64,000 nt of DNA, from positions 1,736,859-1,800,858 of the forward strand of contig SMSO01000006.1 of assembly GCA_004764695.1 (NCBI GenBank), given 5' to 3'. This DNA comes from Schizochytrium sp. TIO01 (lineage: Eukaryota; Sar; Bigyra; Thraustochytrida; Thraustochytriidae). The notes beneath the pieces are model-generated. The model worked only from the letters and a program-made list of their open reading frames with translations, was not told where the DNA came from and did no database searches. Of this stretch, positions 1 through 12,587 are shown piece after piece. The position numbers and the translations under genes were made by a program. Position 1 is the first letter of the stretch. Each line of letters opens with the position of its first letter.

Positions 1-1129
1 GAACGAGACCAGTCTGCGCGGCAGTATCCATGTTGACGCAATATTCCTCACCATCAGCATCGGAGCAAACCAAGCTACTGAGGCCAACACACCAAATGAG
101 AGCCAGGTAAGAGAAAAATGTTACTGTGATAGCTGCCAGGGTACCTTTGGGGATTGCCGAACTAGGATCTTTCAGATCACCAGAGAGGTTAGCACCAGCC
201 ATGACACCAGTAGCTGCTGGGAAGAAGACAGCGAAGACAGTGAAAAAATCCTGTTGTTTGGCCGGGGTGGCTGGATCGGTGATGAAACTGCCGCCAAAGT
301 TACGAGCAGCATATCCAACAAAGCCCTCCTCTGCGTTATCTGCGGCATTCGGGATGCCAGGGAAGAAAGTTCCGAGAAAGACAGAGGCCATTGAAAGGAG
401 GAGCGTGACCAGGAGTCCAATTTGGCACTTTGCGTACCAAGAGACACCAACGAGAGCAATAAGAAGAAGAATGACGGTGGTGGCAAGACCAATGATACGA
501 ATGTCATTGATCTCACTGCCTGCAATATAACCAACATCGGCGCTGACAAGAAGTGATGAGACAGACTCTGCAAAACCGATGACATACATCGAGGTGGCGA
601 CAGCCTGGGCAAGGAAGAAAAGGATGCCGATTGGGCCACCATAAATTGGTCCAAGAGCTCTTGAGATGAGAAAGTATACACCACCACCCTTGACCTCGCC
701 GTTTGTGCAAATTGCGCAAAGAGAGAGTGCTGTGATGGTTGTAACTACCTTGGAGGCGATGAGAATGACAGAGGCCAGAATGATACCTGCCTGTCCTACG
801 ACCCAACCCAGGCGTAGGAACATGATGACACCCCAAATGTTGAGAAGGCATGGGATAAAAACACCTGAGATCCAGCTGAGTTTGGCTGGGGCGCCTTTGT
901 TGTCAGCGACACTTGAGTCGCTCAGATGTGTTTCTCCAGGTGGTGGCACGACCTTGCTCGCAGAGAGACCGTCTCCTCCATTGGCTGGTGAACTATCTAC
1001 GGCAGCAAAGTCGGTGCTTCTGTCACTTCCTCCTGAGTATGCAGCGGAATCGAGAAGCTGCATTACGGACGTGCGTGCGCCCTCCTTACGGTACACGACC
1101 GTGGAGGGCGATACTTCGACGCCAAGCAT
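1..1129 (-). CDS. SLC12-family cation-chloride cotransporter, N-terminal part (cut by window edge)
   Basis: Reading from an ATG at 1129 to the window edge gives 376 uninterrupted residues. A polar N-terminal tail of about 80 residues comes first, then a segment reading SGVFIPCLLNIWGVIMFLRL followed by GWVVGQAG, which is the SLC12 first-helix hallmark. Next come NGEVKGGGVYFLISRALGP and, near the end, a stretch with FFPAATGVMAGANLSGDLKDP, both typical of the NKCC/KCC/CCC family and its APC-type ion-binding core. Known family members carry out electroneutral Cl- transport with Na+ and/or K+ across the plasma membrane. The remaining helices and the long cytosolic C-terminus lie outside the window, so the NKCC, KCC or CCC9-like subtype cannot be assigned. 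An in-frame stop lies about 30 bases upstream of the chosen ATG, and no other ATG lies between. Confidence 0.9.
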   Translation of the reverse strand, partial: MLGVEVSPSTVVYRKEGARTSVMQLLDSAAYSGGSDRSTDFAAVDSSPANGGDGLSASKVVPPPGETHLSDSSVADNKGAPAKLSWISGVFIPCLLNIWGVIMFLRLGWVVGQAGIILASVILIASKVVTTITALSLCAICTNGEVKGGGVYFLISRALGPIYGGPIGILFFLAQAVATSMYVIGFAESVSSLLVSADVGYIAGSEINDIRIIGLATTVILLLIALVGVSWYAKCQIGLLVTLLLSMASVFLGTFFPGIPNAADNAEEGFVGYAARNFGGSFITDPATPAKQQDFFTVFAVFFPAATGVMAGANLSGDLKDPSSAIPKGTLAAITVTFFSYLALIWCVGLSSLVCSDADGEEYCVNMDTAAQTGLV

Positions 1130-1821
1130 GTTGGCTTTTGGCTTGCGTGTCTCCGATGCTCACGTCTGCCGTTTGGTTCAAGATTTGCTTTGAACTCTCT
1201 TGGTCCTTAGAAAAAAGACCAGTTGTCTTTGTTACCGGATTACCGCTTGGTTCTTTTTTACTTTTAATTACTTTTCTTTTTCCCCTTCCGCAGCTCTTGC
1301 GCTGGCCAGTCACGCTGAAGTTGTGCTTTCTTCTTTTGGCACGTGCGCGCTTGGTTTATCCTGTGTTTTAGATGAAACAAACTGCTTCTTCTTTGTTAGT
1401 CACCCTGCCAGCATTGTTTAGCACCTCATGGCCTACAAATCCATCCATCCATCCGTCTGTCCATCCATCTATCCACCCACTCGCTCAATCGCTGCACGAC
1501 GGCAGAAATCGTAATGGCGTCCTCTGACAGAGCTTTGATGCACTATTTGCAAACCTCCTATGCCGCTATAGCCGATTGTTATGGCATGCGCTTTTGCTTC
1601 CATAAGTGAGCCGCCGAATTGTCTACCAAGAAAGGCAGAAAGTAGTGTTCGATTATACATCCGTAGATACATGGAAATACATTCACTCATTCAATCAAAC
1701 CTTTCTTTCCCCTTCTGCATCGAGTTGCTTCCATCGTCCCCGTCGCAGCTGCCATTGCATCAACGTCAGAGCGTCGAGCTACTCACTCGGATGCACTTAT
1801 CAATCACTCGATTCGTCAACT

Positions 1822-1883
1822 GATAGATAGATAGATAGATTGATTGATTGATTGAACTCATTCATTCATTCATTCATTCATTA
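1822..1883. repeat. Compound tetranucleotide microsatellite (GATA)n-(ATTG)n-(ATTC)n
   Basis: Three adjacent perfect tetranucleotide runs differ from one another by single substitutions, upstream of the SLC12 gene. A degenerate CCAT run lies at about 1440-1480. Confidence 0.9.
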
Positions 1884-3456
1884 GCACAAGCGTCTCTCGC
1901 CTGGAGGGACCAAGATGTTCGTTTAACGTAAGTACGCACGCGCACGAAAAGAACGAGGCCACGAGGAGATGGACTTGCTCGGTTGCTTGGCCAGCAGCAG
2001 AGCTGAGCGCCTCCACGAGATGATCGAGCGAGATGAGTGAACTGAGAAGAAGGAGTGCGGCCAATGAATGAACTAAGGGAAAGAGAGAGACACAGAGAGA
2101 GAGGATGGAATTTGAAATGGAGGGAACCGTGGAGCGATTCGGATCAAGAAACCTACCTGTAGAGAGGCCGGGCCGCACGGCGAGCGGGGAGGTCGGCTGG
2201 CTATCGAGCTGCTTGCGGTCTGCCGTTGCCAGGACGCCTCCGCCTCCTGCTCGCGCAGAGCTAGAAGGGCGAAAAGACTAGAGAAAGGCTCTAAGCAAGA
2301 ACCAACGACTCAACGAGCCTCGTAGATGAGCGAGCAGAGCAGAGCAGAACAGCAAAGCGAGTCCGGTGCAGGCGCGAGGAGAGCGGTGTTCGCGTGCCTT
2401 GCTCGCTCCAAGACGAGAGGGCGTCTGCCACCTCGAGCTAGCTAGCCAGCTCGGTCGCTTCTGTTTCTGTATTTGCTTCGGCTTCCGCAGCCGCTTTTGA
2501 ATTTAAATTCTTCTTTCTGCTTTCTGGTCTGTTTGACGTCTCTGCCAAAGAAGACTTTCTTTACATTCTTTTCAACCACCACCTTCAAGTTCTCTTACTA
2601 GCCCCCTACCTACCCTTAGCTACGCACTCACTTCCTCACTGGCGAAGTTTTCTTCTTTCCGTACTTCTCTCTCTCATTCGTTTCCTTTCTGTTCTTTCAA
2701 TTTTGAATTCCTTTTCCAAACTCTTTTTTTTCAGCCGCGATAAGTGCTAAATCAAACTTGAGTTCATCCTCACTCAGTATGCGTGAGAACTCAACTCAAC
2801 CCAACTCAACTCAACTCACGCGTCTTCTTCGAGGCAAGGTCCGTTCTGGTGCCTCCAGGTTTGCGCGAGAACGGCGGCAAGCTGGCCTCGAGTGCAGGTT
2901 AGCGGAGAGAACGAAGTGCTGCTGGCTGTGCTCTGTCGCTTTTCTGACTCTTTCGGCGCTTGGGGTGATAAAAAGAGCTGTTCGAACTTTGAACATTCGA
3001 ACTTTCGCCTCTTCTTTGTTTCTCTCCTCAATCAACACCCAAAGTAAAACAGAAACAAACGCCTTTCCCTCGAAAACGTTATCGCCTTTTATTAAAATTT
3101 AAGACAAACATTTTCTGTTTTATTTTAAAATTAAATAGACGTTTTGAAAAAGTATTTTTTTTATTTTAATTTTCCAAAAAACAAAATGAAAGAGACACAT
3201 GTTTCTTCCCATATCCTCTGTAAGTGGCGATTCCGGCGCCGCAAACTCCCTTCTAGCCGCTCGAGCGCGCCTCAAAGATACCCGCAAACCAGGCAGCCTT
3301 TCGGCCAGCCAGCCGGTACGAGCGCCCTTGTTTGTTTCCCTCTAGTTTTCCCGCATGAATATATGTTTGTTTGCCCGTCTTGACGTTTGTTTCCTCGCCG
3401 TATTTCAAGTGTTCTTTCCGTGCTTTCTGTTGTTCTCTCTCCACTATGTCTTAGGG

Positions 3457-3487
3457 ACTTACTTGCTTACTTACCTACTTACTTACC

Positions 3488-3570
<83 letters not shown>
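3457..3570. repeat. (ACTT)n tetranucleotide microsatellite, about 114 bp
   Basis: An almost perfect ACTT/CTTA run. Its translation gives LLTY repeats in long but spurious open frames. Confidence 0.95.
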
Positions 3571-3572
<2 letters not shown>

Positions 3573-6425
3573 TTCCAAGAGGGTCATAGCATTCGTAGTG
3601 AGATCCAGTATCTCCTTCGTGTTTCTTCCTGTGGCCATGCACTTGGAAGCGTCTTTCTCTGTCAGTAGGACTCGCTAGGCGGGGGATAGGCGTCGGCGTA
3701 CTTCTTTTGTTCTTTTGTTCTTTTGAGGCAACCACGTGTAATCCGAAATCGCCCTCAGGTTCGAGGTCCATCATAAACTCTTTCGAATGGCCATCGATCT
3801 TCATCCGTTGTCCCATTGGAGATTGAGGCGAGAGCCAAGGAAAGTCAGATCCGCGCTTCTCGGTACAGCCTTTGGGTTCTTCGGCATTGGGTTTCCAAGA
3901 TGAGTACTGCACATTTTGATTTGACCTTGATGCTGGCAAAGTGGATATCTAAATCTAGCCAACAAACTAGACTAGTTCATAGACAGCTTCACCCACCTTT
4001 GGCGATGACTGCTCCGTTACTTGTATCCCAGAAATGACAAGCAGCAGCGACATAATAGTTGAAGTTGCAGAATTGCGAAGTCCCGTGCAACCTGAACGGA
4101 ATCCTACGAAATCCCTCATTCTTCTGCTCGTTACCATGAATTGAAGCTCTCGAATCGTGCTCGCCGAGGTCGAATGGAGCCTCGTGAAGGCCTGAGCTTT
4201 TAGAAGGGCTTTTCGCGCGTGCACTTTGGTATCTTCAGATGGATACATTCGCGGTCCGTGTTCATAAACCTCTTCATGAGCAGCTACGTCGCCTTCTAGG
4301 CCCTTCTACCCATCTCTCTAGCGCTCCCCTTATCCCCGGATTTGGGTTGCTGTCAGATCCCGTTCTCGCCGCCTAAGCACACAAATAATTTAAACCATAG
4401 CACTACCTTCTTGCCCAGGTCACTTTTGTCGCTTTGGCCAAAACTCGGCAAAGCGCTGATTTCGTTTCATTTCACTCCATTTCACTTTCGACGCAGAGGA
4501 TATTTCTGTCGCAGTGCTTGGATTTTGGAGGACCTCGCCGCTTTTGTCCACATTCACAGCATTTTTTTAAGATTGTGCACGAGCTGGTGTGGCATTCGAG
4601 CTGCCTCGAGGCTGGTGTCCAAGGATTTTGTTGGCCTTGAACCTATGGTGCGTGCCCTACCTGTTTTATTATGTATGCCCTACTAAGGTTTCTAGCTGCC
4701 AACAAGCCGTTCTTTTGTTCTTTCTATTTCTATTTCTATTTATGTTTTAAATTAAAATTTTATGTTTTGAAGATGACAATTTTTATTTTAAAAAATACGT
4801 TTACATTTATAAGTAAGTATGGTATAGAGGCATAGGTATCCACCAATGAAAAGGAAAAGGGAATAAAGAGAGTTTCGTGATCCAACTGACTGTTCTTATT
4901 CCTACATCTTGGAACACTGGTTTGCTCGGAACTTGTTGAAAAGCGCTTCAAATTCCTTCGCGGTCAGGTATAAAAAAATTCAACTAAAAGTCCAAGAATA
5001 CCCCGTCTCGCGCTTTTCCGCGTCTGCCAAATCCCAGGGCTCTTCGCGCCGACAGGGGGCATTCCGTACTAGTTCAATACCTTCGCGCTCGCAATGCTGC
5101 ACCGTCTTTCTTGGCTTATTGTTCTTGTCTACGATGTAATTTATAAAACCAAACTAAGGATGCTCTAAACTTGGTTTTCAATCCCAGGCCTCGCACGTTA
5201 TTATTTGGCCTCGACCTTTGTCTCTTGGACCACCGTGTTTGGTTGATTGGAGGTCTGATACGCCGCGCTTCTTCGCCACAGCCACGGGACATGAGGCGTC
5301 TCAATGATCTCTGCCTTCGCGCTTTTTCAATCAATTCGTTTCAACTATAATTTAAAAAAAACACTCAAAACAAGACAGACCAAAGCCAAAACTCGAGCAT
5401 CTTAAAACCAAAGATCGTAGCCGCTTTCGCCGGAGCTGTCTCCATGCAGGGCGCCACCATACAGGGCGCCCAGACATCCGGTGTGTGTATGTGCTGCGTT
5501 GTAGTCATACTTGCCATCATATTACAGCTCGTCGTGTGGAACATATCATCTTTCGATTGCGCGGCGCTTTCTGCAATAACAAACGCCATACAATTTCTGG
5601 TACCGCCATTTCCAACCCATCCAAGCAAAAGGAGGGAGAAAGAATTAGAAACTGTTTCTTTCTTCCTCTCCGCTGGCCGTCGGAAAGAGCTTTCGATGAG
5701 GATATACGTATATACAGACATACATAGACATCTACTGTAAAAAATGAATTAAAGTTAATAAATGATACTCATGATGATAGTAGCAATAAGCTAAGAAGCA
5801 GGGCCTATGTCTTTTCTAGGCATTAGCATGGATGGACTCAGCTGATACTGCGAATACCAAAGTACTACGTACGAAGCGATCGCCGGGGTGTCTCTCGCGA
5901 GCTGGGCTGTCGTTTGGTGTCGTTTCCGACGTGCCATTGGCCACGATGAGCAGCGATCAAAACTCGGTCAGCACAGCCTGAAGACCATTCGAGCGAGCGA
6001 GCGACGTCCCGACAGCGGCAGCGGCTGACTTTGAGGGAGAGATCTTTTCGAAGAAGGACCTTCGGTTTCCGACTTCGCTCATTTTCTGCTCTGCTCTGCT
6101 TTTGATGATCATCTTTAGTCGAAACTCGAAGAAATCAATCTTTGCAAGATCAAGTTAGTTGCTTTACTTTTAAAAGATTCTTATCTTTGCATAGAAATAT
6201 TATTATTCATGGAATATTACATATATAGTTAAATTAATTAGTTTAAATTAAAATTTAATTATTGAAAAAAAAAAAAAAAAAAACACGTTTGAAAATCAAT
6301 TAAAATGTTAATAAAAGGAACCTCCGTTTGTATTTATTTGTTCAGAAAAGGCACGGAAGCGAAGGAGAGGGCCAATCGACTTTGCGCCACCCTTAGTTCA
6401 ACTAGGTATTAGTAGGCGGCACGCA

Positions 6426-6507
6426 TGTTTGTTTGTTTGTTTGTTTGTTTGTTTGTTTGTTTGTTTGTTTGTTTGTTTGTTTGTTTGTTTGTTTGTTTGT
6501 TTGTTTG
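6426..6507. repeat. (GTTT)n tetranucleotide microsatellite, about 82 bp
   Basis: A perfect TTTG run that gives spurious FVCLFVCL frames. Confidence 0.95.
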
Positions 6508-7146
6508 CTCGACTTGGAGTGTCGCTCAACCTGCTCGAAGCCGAGTCGAGATGTCCAGCGACCTACTATATCAGCTCAAGAAAACAACTTGAATGCCACA
6601 TTTCAAGGTTTTCCAAATCCAAATCTAAGGTTGGTAAACATCCCCCCATGTTCTTTCTTGAATGAAGTGGGTACCTGCTTAGTAGTGGGAACGAGCAATG
6701 AAAGAAAACTTGGCCTCCTACCCAATACTACAGAGCGAATATGCGTCTCCGATTCCATGGCCACTGCTGATTTCCCTTTGGGGGAGAGGTATTGATAGGC
6801 ACCCAGAAAGGAGGTGGTTGAAGGTATTCATAACCCCGTGCCATTTGATTTCGTTTGCTCTTTATGAGCACCTATGATGATCTCATTAGTATTTTTTTAT
6901 TTTTTAATGTTGTTTTGTTTCTATAAGTTATTTTTGTCATTATTTTTCTATCAAAATATAAATTAAACTTCAAAAGTGTATGTTTAACAATGCTTTTTTT
7001 TTTCTTTTTTTCTTTTTAGATGTGCTTTTTGCTCTCAGTATTTGGAAGAAGGTGCATTTGGGACAGAGCCGAATAAAGTACAAGAAAAGAAAGACGCAAG
7101 TTCAATAATAGGTAAGAGTGCGGATGAAACAGGAGTCTCAGGTATC

Positions 7147-7176
7147 AACGAACGAACGAACGAACGAACGAGCGAA
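7147..7176. repeat. (AACG)n microsatellite
   Basis: About seven copies of the AACG unit, the last ones imperfect. Confidence 0.85.
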
Positions 7177-8138
7177 CATCAGGACTTGGAGAGGCGGTAA
7201 AGATGAGCAATTTCCTCTTTTGAGCCGTAGTTAAGTCAAGAATCTCCAACAGAAGCACGAGAAGGGGATCCATGGCTTCCAGACGCGGCAGTCGCGAAGC
7301 CGGTTCAACGCTGTTGCCTAAGTTTCTTTCTTTCTTTCTCTAACCTTGTTTTCTTTTCTTTTCTTTTTTCTTTTTTCCTACTACAAGTTAAACTTCGAAA
7401 AAAAGAAAACTTGCGAATAAAAGGGAAATCTGGTTTGGCAAGAAGCAGGCCTTGGATAGAGCTCCAGCACAGACATCATTGAAACGACGCCTCCGCCCAC
7501 CAATGAGCCTCGCTCAGCTTGGCAAACGTTTGCCACGGCGCGAATTTATAGAGCGTGTTGACCTTGACGGATCGGGGAGTTTTTCTGTTGTTGTCTTCTT
7601 CTTTTCGGAATTATAATCATGGCTGCTCGCCTAGAGCAGAATTGTCACCCCGCTGTGTCTTGCTCACGCCGGGTTTGCGATTTCCATCTCTTGTGCCGTG
7701 ATTTGCAAGGCATTAGAAAGAAACCAGCAGATGGGCCTTCAAGGCATTGGCGTTGAGACGCAGCATACGCCGCAGCTCGGCTGCACAGGAGCTCGGCCGT
7801 GGATGTGTTAGCTAGTCCTCAGACTTCTGGGCTGTAGCTGCGTGACCCAAGTTTGCCCTGGGAAGTAACGAAGGAGACTTTGGATACGTAAGAAGTCAGA
7901 GGACCGTTGAAAAGGCAACGGACCCCTCGAACGGGCTCTCGTAGCTTCCGTTTGAAGGAAGACCAAGCAAATGACCTTGGAACAGTCACTCTAATTTCCT
8001 GAACGCCACGCTGCGCCACGCCCTGCCACGGGAAATAACCAGAGAGACGAAGGCTGTACATCCATTCATTTGAACCTTTTTGGCTATCAACTCAGCGATC
8101 ATTTAGGCGTTCACGTTGATGATGAACAGTCTACGGGA

Positions 8139-8441
8139 ATGTCGATGGACAGTCTCAAAGTTGCACTGCGCGCTCAGGAAGAACAATGGAAATTGAGCCG
8201 CGTCTGGGCGAAGATGGCAAGTGAGTAAATCTTGCCTTTTTGACTCCAAGAGGAGAGAAAGGAGCTGGATGGAGCAGCCAGTGTCAACAACAGGAGAAAA
8301 GCAAGAAATATCACTCCTTGCAAGTTGTCAACAGCTCAGGCTTTCATTGTGCAAGCCATTACGGCTTGCTTGCCTACCACAACGTGGTACTACCTAGAGA
8401 CAGAGAGCCAGACGGGAGTGCTTCGCGAGCTCAGATTTTAG
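8139..8441 (+). CDS. Possible small two-exon gene, unknown function
   Basis: A short coding-like exon starts at ATG 8139 (MSMDSLKVALRAQEEQ...) and ends at a consensus donor GTGAGT at 8221. Using an acceptor after the CAG at about 8275 (intron near 55 bases), the frame continues about 54 residues to a TAG at 8441. Joined length is about 80 residues, basic, with no recognised domain. The splice choice is a guess and no homology is evident. It may be a chance open frame. Confidence 0.22.
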
Positions 8442-9359
8442 TTTAATTTCTTGGGCTATTCAATTAGAATGTCCCGGCAAGAGTTTTGTCGCACTAAAAA
8501 TATAGAAGAAATAGGAAATGTCCGTTGTGGGTTGGAAATTCGGGACACTCCGACTGTGTGCGCATTATGTTCCAAACCTTGACAGCAAATTAATTGAAGT
8601 CCTTCAAGAATCTGTGAGCAAACTTGGTATTTGCACACCGGGGAAGAAGCCCTGGAGGCATGACGCATTTAGCTTTGTTCACCTTCAGCAAGAATCAAAA
8701 TATAACATATCTCCCTCACGAAACGGTAAAGGTGCACTAAGTTTGACTGTCATCGCAGGTGGTGGAAGGAAAAGCTAACAAAACAACAAAGACTAAAATA
8801 AAACTAAAAGCAAGTTAGCATGTCTTTTCGCTTGTGGGAAAATGCTGATCATACTCTTTTTAAACACATGTCTGCAGGCTTGTGCTTTTTGTTAGATGCT
8901 CTCTTTTCTTCTTCTTTTCTCTTCTCCAAGGTCATTCATTAAATGATATGCTTTATAGCTTTATAGCTGCTCTTCATTTTGGCTATAACCATACCAGTAT
9001 GTTGCACTTTCCCCCTTCCATCGTACGTGACACGGTTGTATAACTAGCTGGTAAACAATGTTTTCATTTTTTTTTTAATTAAATTAAAATGTAATATTGA
9101 AATATGATATGTATGATTCATCTTTAATAATTTATAATGAAATTAATTCGAAAAGAATCTATGTATACATACCAATGCTATGTCAATTGATTTTTGTTCA
9201 TAATATTGTTATATTTCTACTCGATCTTATTTTTAATTTAAAAAATGAAAAAAAGGGGCGAGTGAAAAAGTATAAGCACTGGGGTCATAAATCTACTGTT
9301 TCTCAATGTGCTTTACTCTCATGTAAATTGAACCATGTGCGACATCGGCATAATTATTT

Positions 9360-11653
9360 TCAAGGTTCTCTATCTCGACGGCGGTCATAATGCTCTGATT
9401 TTTTTTCCAGTGACTTTCGCCACAGCGGATTAGGGGAAGACCGATGTTGTTGTTGATCCGGTGCTGCCGTTTCTTCTGCATCAGCATCCGCTGTTGCTGC
9501 TTCTTGCGCTGCAGTTGTTATAGATATAGTCATTGTAGAAAGCGACAAGCCGGATGACCACGATGACCAGCTCGATGTACTACTGCGTCGTGAATTCTTT
9601 GCTGGTTTATCAAGGTCAGAAAACCCACTCTCAGTATCCGAGTTCCAACGACCGCCACCTGATCGGTGTTTGTGATAAACACAGGTTAAAGAAGAAAAAA
9701 CTCCAACGCATATGACCACCCCAACAATTCCCCCCACAATGGATCTTGTAGGAAATTGGTCTTGACCGAGGCCTCGGCTTTTTTCTTCCGAGAGAAAACC
9801 ATTCTTGATGGTGCCTCGGTCGGGAGTATTGTAAGTAGTAGACGTCGCTCAGGTGTTAATGATTCTTTTTTTCGAAATTGAGTTGCTAAGAAAGAAGAAA
9901 TTAATCGAGAGATGGTGGTTTTCGCATCAGAGATATTGCCTCGTTTGGAAACCTCGCACTTTTCTAATGCTGAAGAGCGAAGAAAATGTGTATGTTCTCG
10001 TTGATATTTCTGTACCTTGCCCTCGATCGAAAAAACGATCAGCTGTGTCATTGCGGCGTCATCTATTTCCAAATCATCAATGTTAGAGCGAAATCCAACC
10101 GCAAGTGTCGTCATGTCTGGACTTGAGATTACGTAGGATACATGATGGGTCTTAGACATCTCCAAGAAAATCCTCTCTTTTAATACCCAGTTGGCTTCAC
10201 TGGTCAGACTGTTGCGTTCTAATAACACTGTCCTCCCAGGCTTAGCAAAGGTAATGATGCCACGGTTGTCGCCTTCATTGGTTGCAACTTGAACGCCCAA
10301 AACGGCCCGCTCACATTTTTGTAACATAATGACCTCAAGGTCTTTGACGCCGATCAAAGAGCCAATGCCACCTTGTCGTAAATTACCTACGTCGGTTATC
10401 TTTTCCAGAAAGTGAGATAAAAGCATTGTGTGTGGATTGGTGCCACTTGCTTGTCCTTTGTAATTTTCCACGTTCAGCGTGGTCATGAATTGACTGTTCG
10501 TAACTAAATTATGTTCAACCGATGCGAAGTCATGGACAACATGAACAGCTTCGCTCATTTTCGTGCGGCGCGAAAGTCCCTCCAAGTCTATAATCGATTC
10601 TGCGCAAGAAGATTCACCCTGAAGTGACCACGTTCCGCATGACTTCTTATAACGAACAGTGAGGCAAGAAGAAACCTTACGAGTTGGCTGATGTCCAACA
10701 ATCAGCCAGCCCTGGTGGGCCACTAAATAACAACCGAACTCTGACTTTCCGCTAAAATCATCGGATACAAGGTAATCTCGTAACCAAAGACTCGCGCCGG
10801 TAAATTCGTAAACGTAAACTTTTGACTCCTCTGGTGCCCCAATAAATATCCACTGACGTCCATCGTCAGTCTGAGACTGAGCCAACGACTTACCAAATGA
10901 GCGACTCGATTGTATCTTCGGTCCACCCTCGCGTTCGCTTTCAAGCCTTCCTCCAAGTATGAAAGAATCCTTGTTTTCTAGACATGCAGATTGTTTCGCT
11001 ACTTCCCAATTGGCATGGCACGATATGTATAAGTAAACTACCCCAATATGGCTTTTTGTTTTTTGTTTGTCAGAACCAGCTCGTCTCATGACGAGCTCCT
11101 CACCAGAGACCAGCACTGCGTCTTCACCTTCAAGACAAAGAATTTGGGATCCAAATCGAACTACTAGACGATCCACTAGTTCTGATGGCGCTCTAATAAA
11201 CTCAGTAGATATGTCATAGTTGCTACTCCTCTCAAATATATGAATGCCGCCTTCCTGGGATGCATTGCCAGGCCCTAAACTACCAACAAATAATTTGTCT
11301 CTACAAAACTGAGCGTCACCATCAAAGCGCAGCAACGTTGGATCACCTAGAATTTTTGTCACAATAACTTTGTCGTTTGTTGCACCCACCTCGTTTCGCA
11401 TGCTGTTATTATTCTCTTTCTGCCTTGCGAAACAAACGACTTGTCCTACTACTACTAAAACAATCAAAACAAAGCCCAGGTAGGAGGCCGTACGGTACAT
11501 GCTTCTCCTATAAACCCCTTTGTGTCCCTGAGCTACCTCAGATTGCTCTGCTTCTCCACTTAAGACAGAGTCCTTGTGGGCAGCATCCCTTCCTGTGAAG
11601 TTGACCTCGAGCTCTGAGTTCATGGCCATCCCGTGCCTAACCAGGATCTCCAA
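9360..11653 (-). CDS. Membrane-anchored FG-GAP/beta-propeller-like protein, frame break near C-terminus
   Basis: From ATG 11653 a frame of 655 residues runs to 9686. It has a polar N-terminus of about 55 residues, then a hydrophobic segment (about residues 58-77, GFVLIVLVVVGQVV) acting as a signal anchor. A long probably luminal or extracellular region follows, with repeats of the kind WIFIGAPEESKVYVYEF and GCYLVAHQGWLIVG, reminiscent of FG-GAP propeller blades. A second overlapping frame (9360 to about 9840) supplies a juxtamembrane stretch, a clear transmembrane helix (IVGGIVGVVICVGVFSSL) and a Ser-rich cytosolic tail ending at 9360. Going between the frames needs one extra base, most simply in the A-run at about 9781 or the G-run at about 9738. 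An unrecognised intron is the alternative. Function is unknown; a cell-surface or adhesion role is only a guess. Confidence 0.68.
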
Positions 11654-12587
11654 GGCAACACCTTTCTACGTGTCCAGGCGAGCCGGGAAAAGTCGGAGGG
11701 CCATACCCTGCACAGCGGCGGCAATCCTTTGGCTATGCTCGCCTTCGGATGTAGTGCAGTAGCAAATCAATTTAAGTTGCTATTGATACAAACGGGGACT
11801 GCTGGAGGAGTGTTGCAAACGACGTGCGCCAGAGACTTTTAGTATTATTCTGATGCTATTTCTTTGCCGCTCACCACTAGCTAGATCCCCAGTAAGAACA
11901 CTAAGTGCACTGCGGCCCTCACGCTGGCTCAAGGCAAAGCAAGTGGGCGAGCAAAGTTGATGGCTGAAGTTCTTGGGTATCGACCATAAAGGATTGATTG
12001 TGGGTGTGCACCTTGGGTCACGGCAGTGAGTAACTAAAGCCATGGTTCTGGACGTTTCGATGGATCGGCGACTGTGCTTTCCTTCAGACGCTTTATTTCA
12101 TTGCAAGCACAATTGGCTTATTTGAATTCCAGTCTTGAATTTGAGCACCTACGCCCATCCCTCGCTGAGCCGTGCAATTACAGAATTTAGTAGCATTGAA
12201 GAGTCAGAATGTCAAAGGGAAACAATCTCCTAGTGGTACTCTAGAGTAGTATTACTAACTTTGACAAATGGAAGCTATCGGCGAGGGATTGACCATAGAT
12301 GCAAAGACTCTAAAAGTGCTCAGGGCCGCAACAAGGCACAGGTCTCAAAGATGAAGCATGACGACTGTGAGACTGCCGATGGAGAAATATCGCAAGAGCT
12401 GGGACATTGATCGGAGACTACCTTGATAATAAAGCAAAAGGAAATATCGAGCGGAAGCTTGTGGTTTCTGTCGTGCCATCTGCACCTTGCTCTAGCTAGA
12501 GAACATTTGCGACCGAAAAGAGTAGAATTCACAGTTAGAAGATGGGATCCTCACTATTAAAACGAGCCTGATTTTGTTTACATCCGC
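11654..12587. other. Intergenic, nothing recognised
   Basis: The spacer between the FG-GAP-like gene start and the 3' end of the IQ-motif gene contains only short ORFs without family resemblance. Confidence 0.6.

Larger units (their letters stand above)
1130..9359. other. Gene-poor, microsatellite-rich 8.2-kb interval
   Basis: No ORF here resembles a known protein, and no multi-exon model could be assembled with confidence. The interval is patchy: AT-rich stretches (around 3.1, 4.75, 6.2, 6.9 and 9.1 kb) alternate with GC-richer patches that look coding-like in several frames at once. It holds most of the simple repeats of the window, listed separately. It may contain 5' regulatory DNA of the SLC12 gene, decayed genes, or a small gene I could not assemble. 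Confidence 0.5.

Noticed and set aside
3355-3678. Plus-strand ORFs with LLTY repeats
   Set aside because: Translation of the ACTT microsatellite; no domain on either side.
3559-4248. Possible two-exon minus-strand gene (MYPSEDTKVHARK... joined to an exon near 3.9 kb by a GTGGGT donor)
   Set aside because: The best splice pair gives a short protein with no recognised features, and plus-strand frames look equally coding-like. Not enough support.
4890-5730. Coding-like fragments on the minus strand (for example YIVDKNNKPRKTVQHCER, LTAKEFEALFNKFRANQ)
   Set aside because: Fragments lie in different frames without consistent splice sites. Could be a decayed gene, but cannot be assembled from sequence alone.
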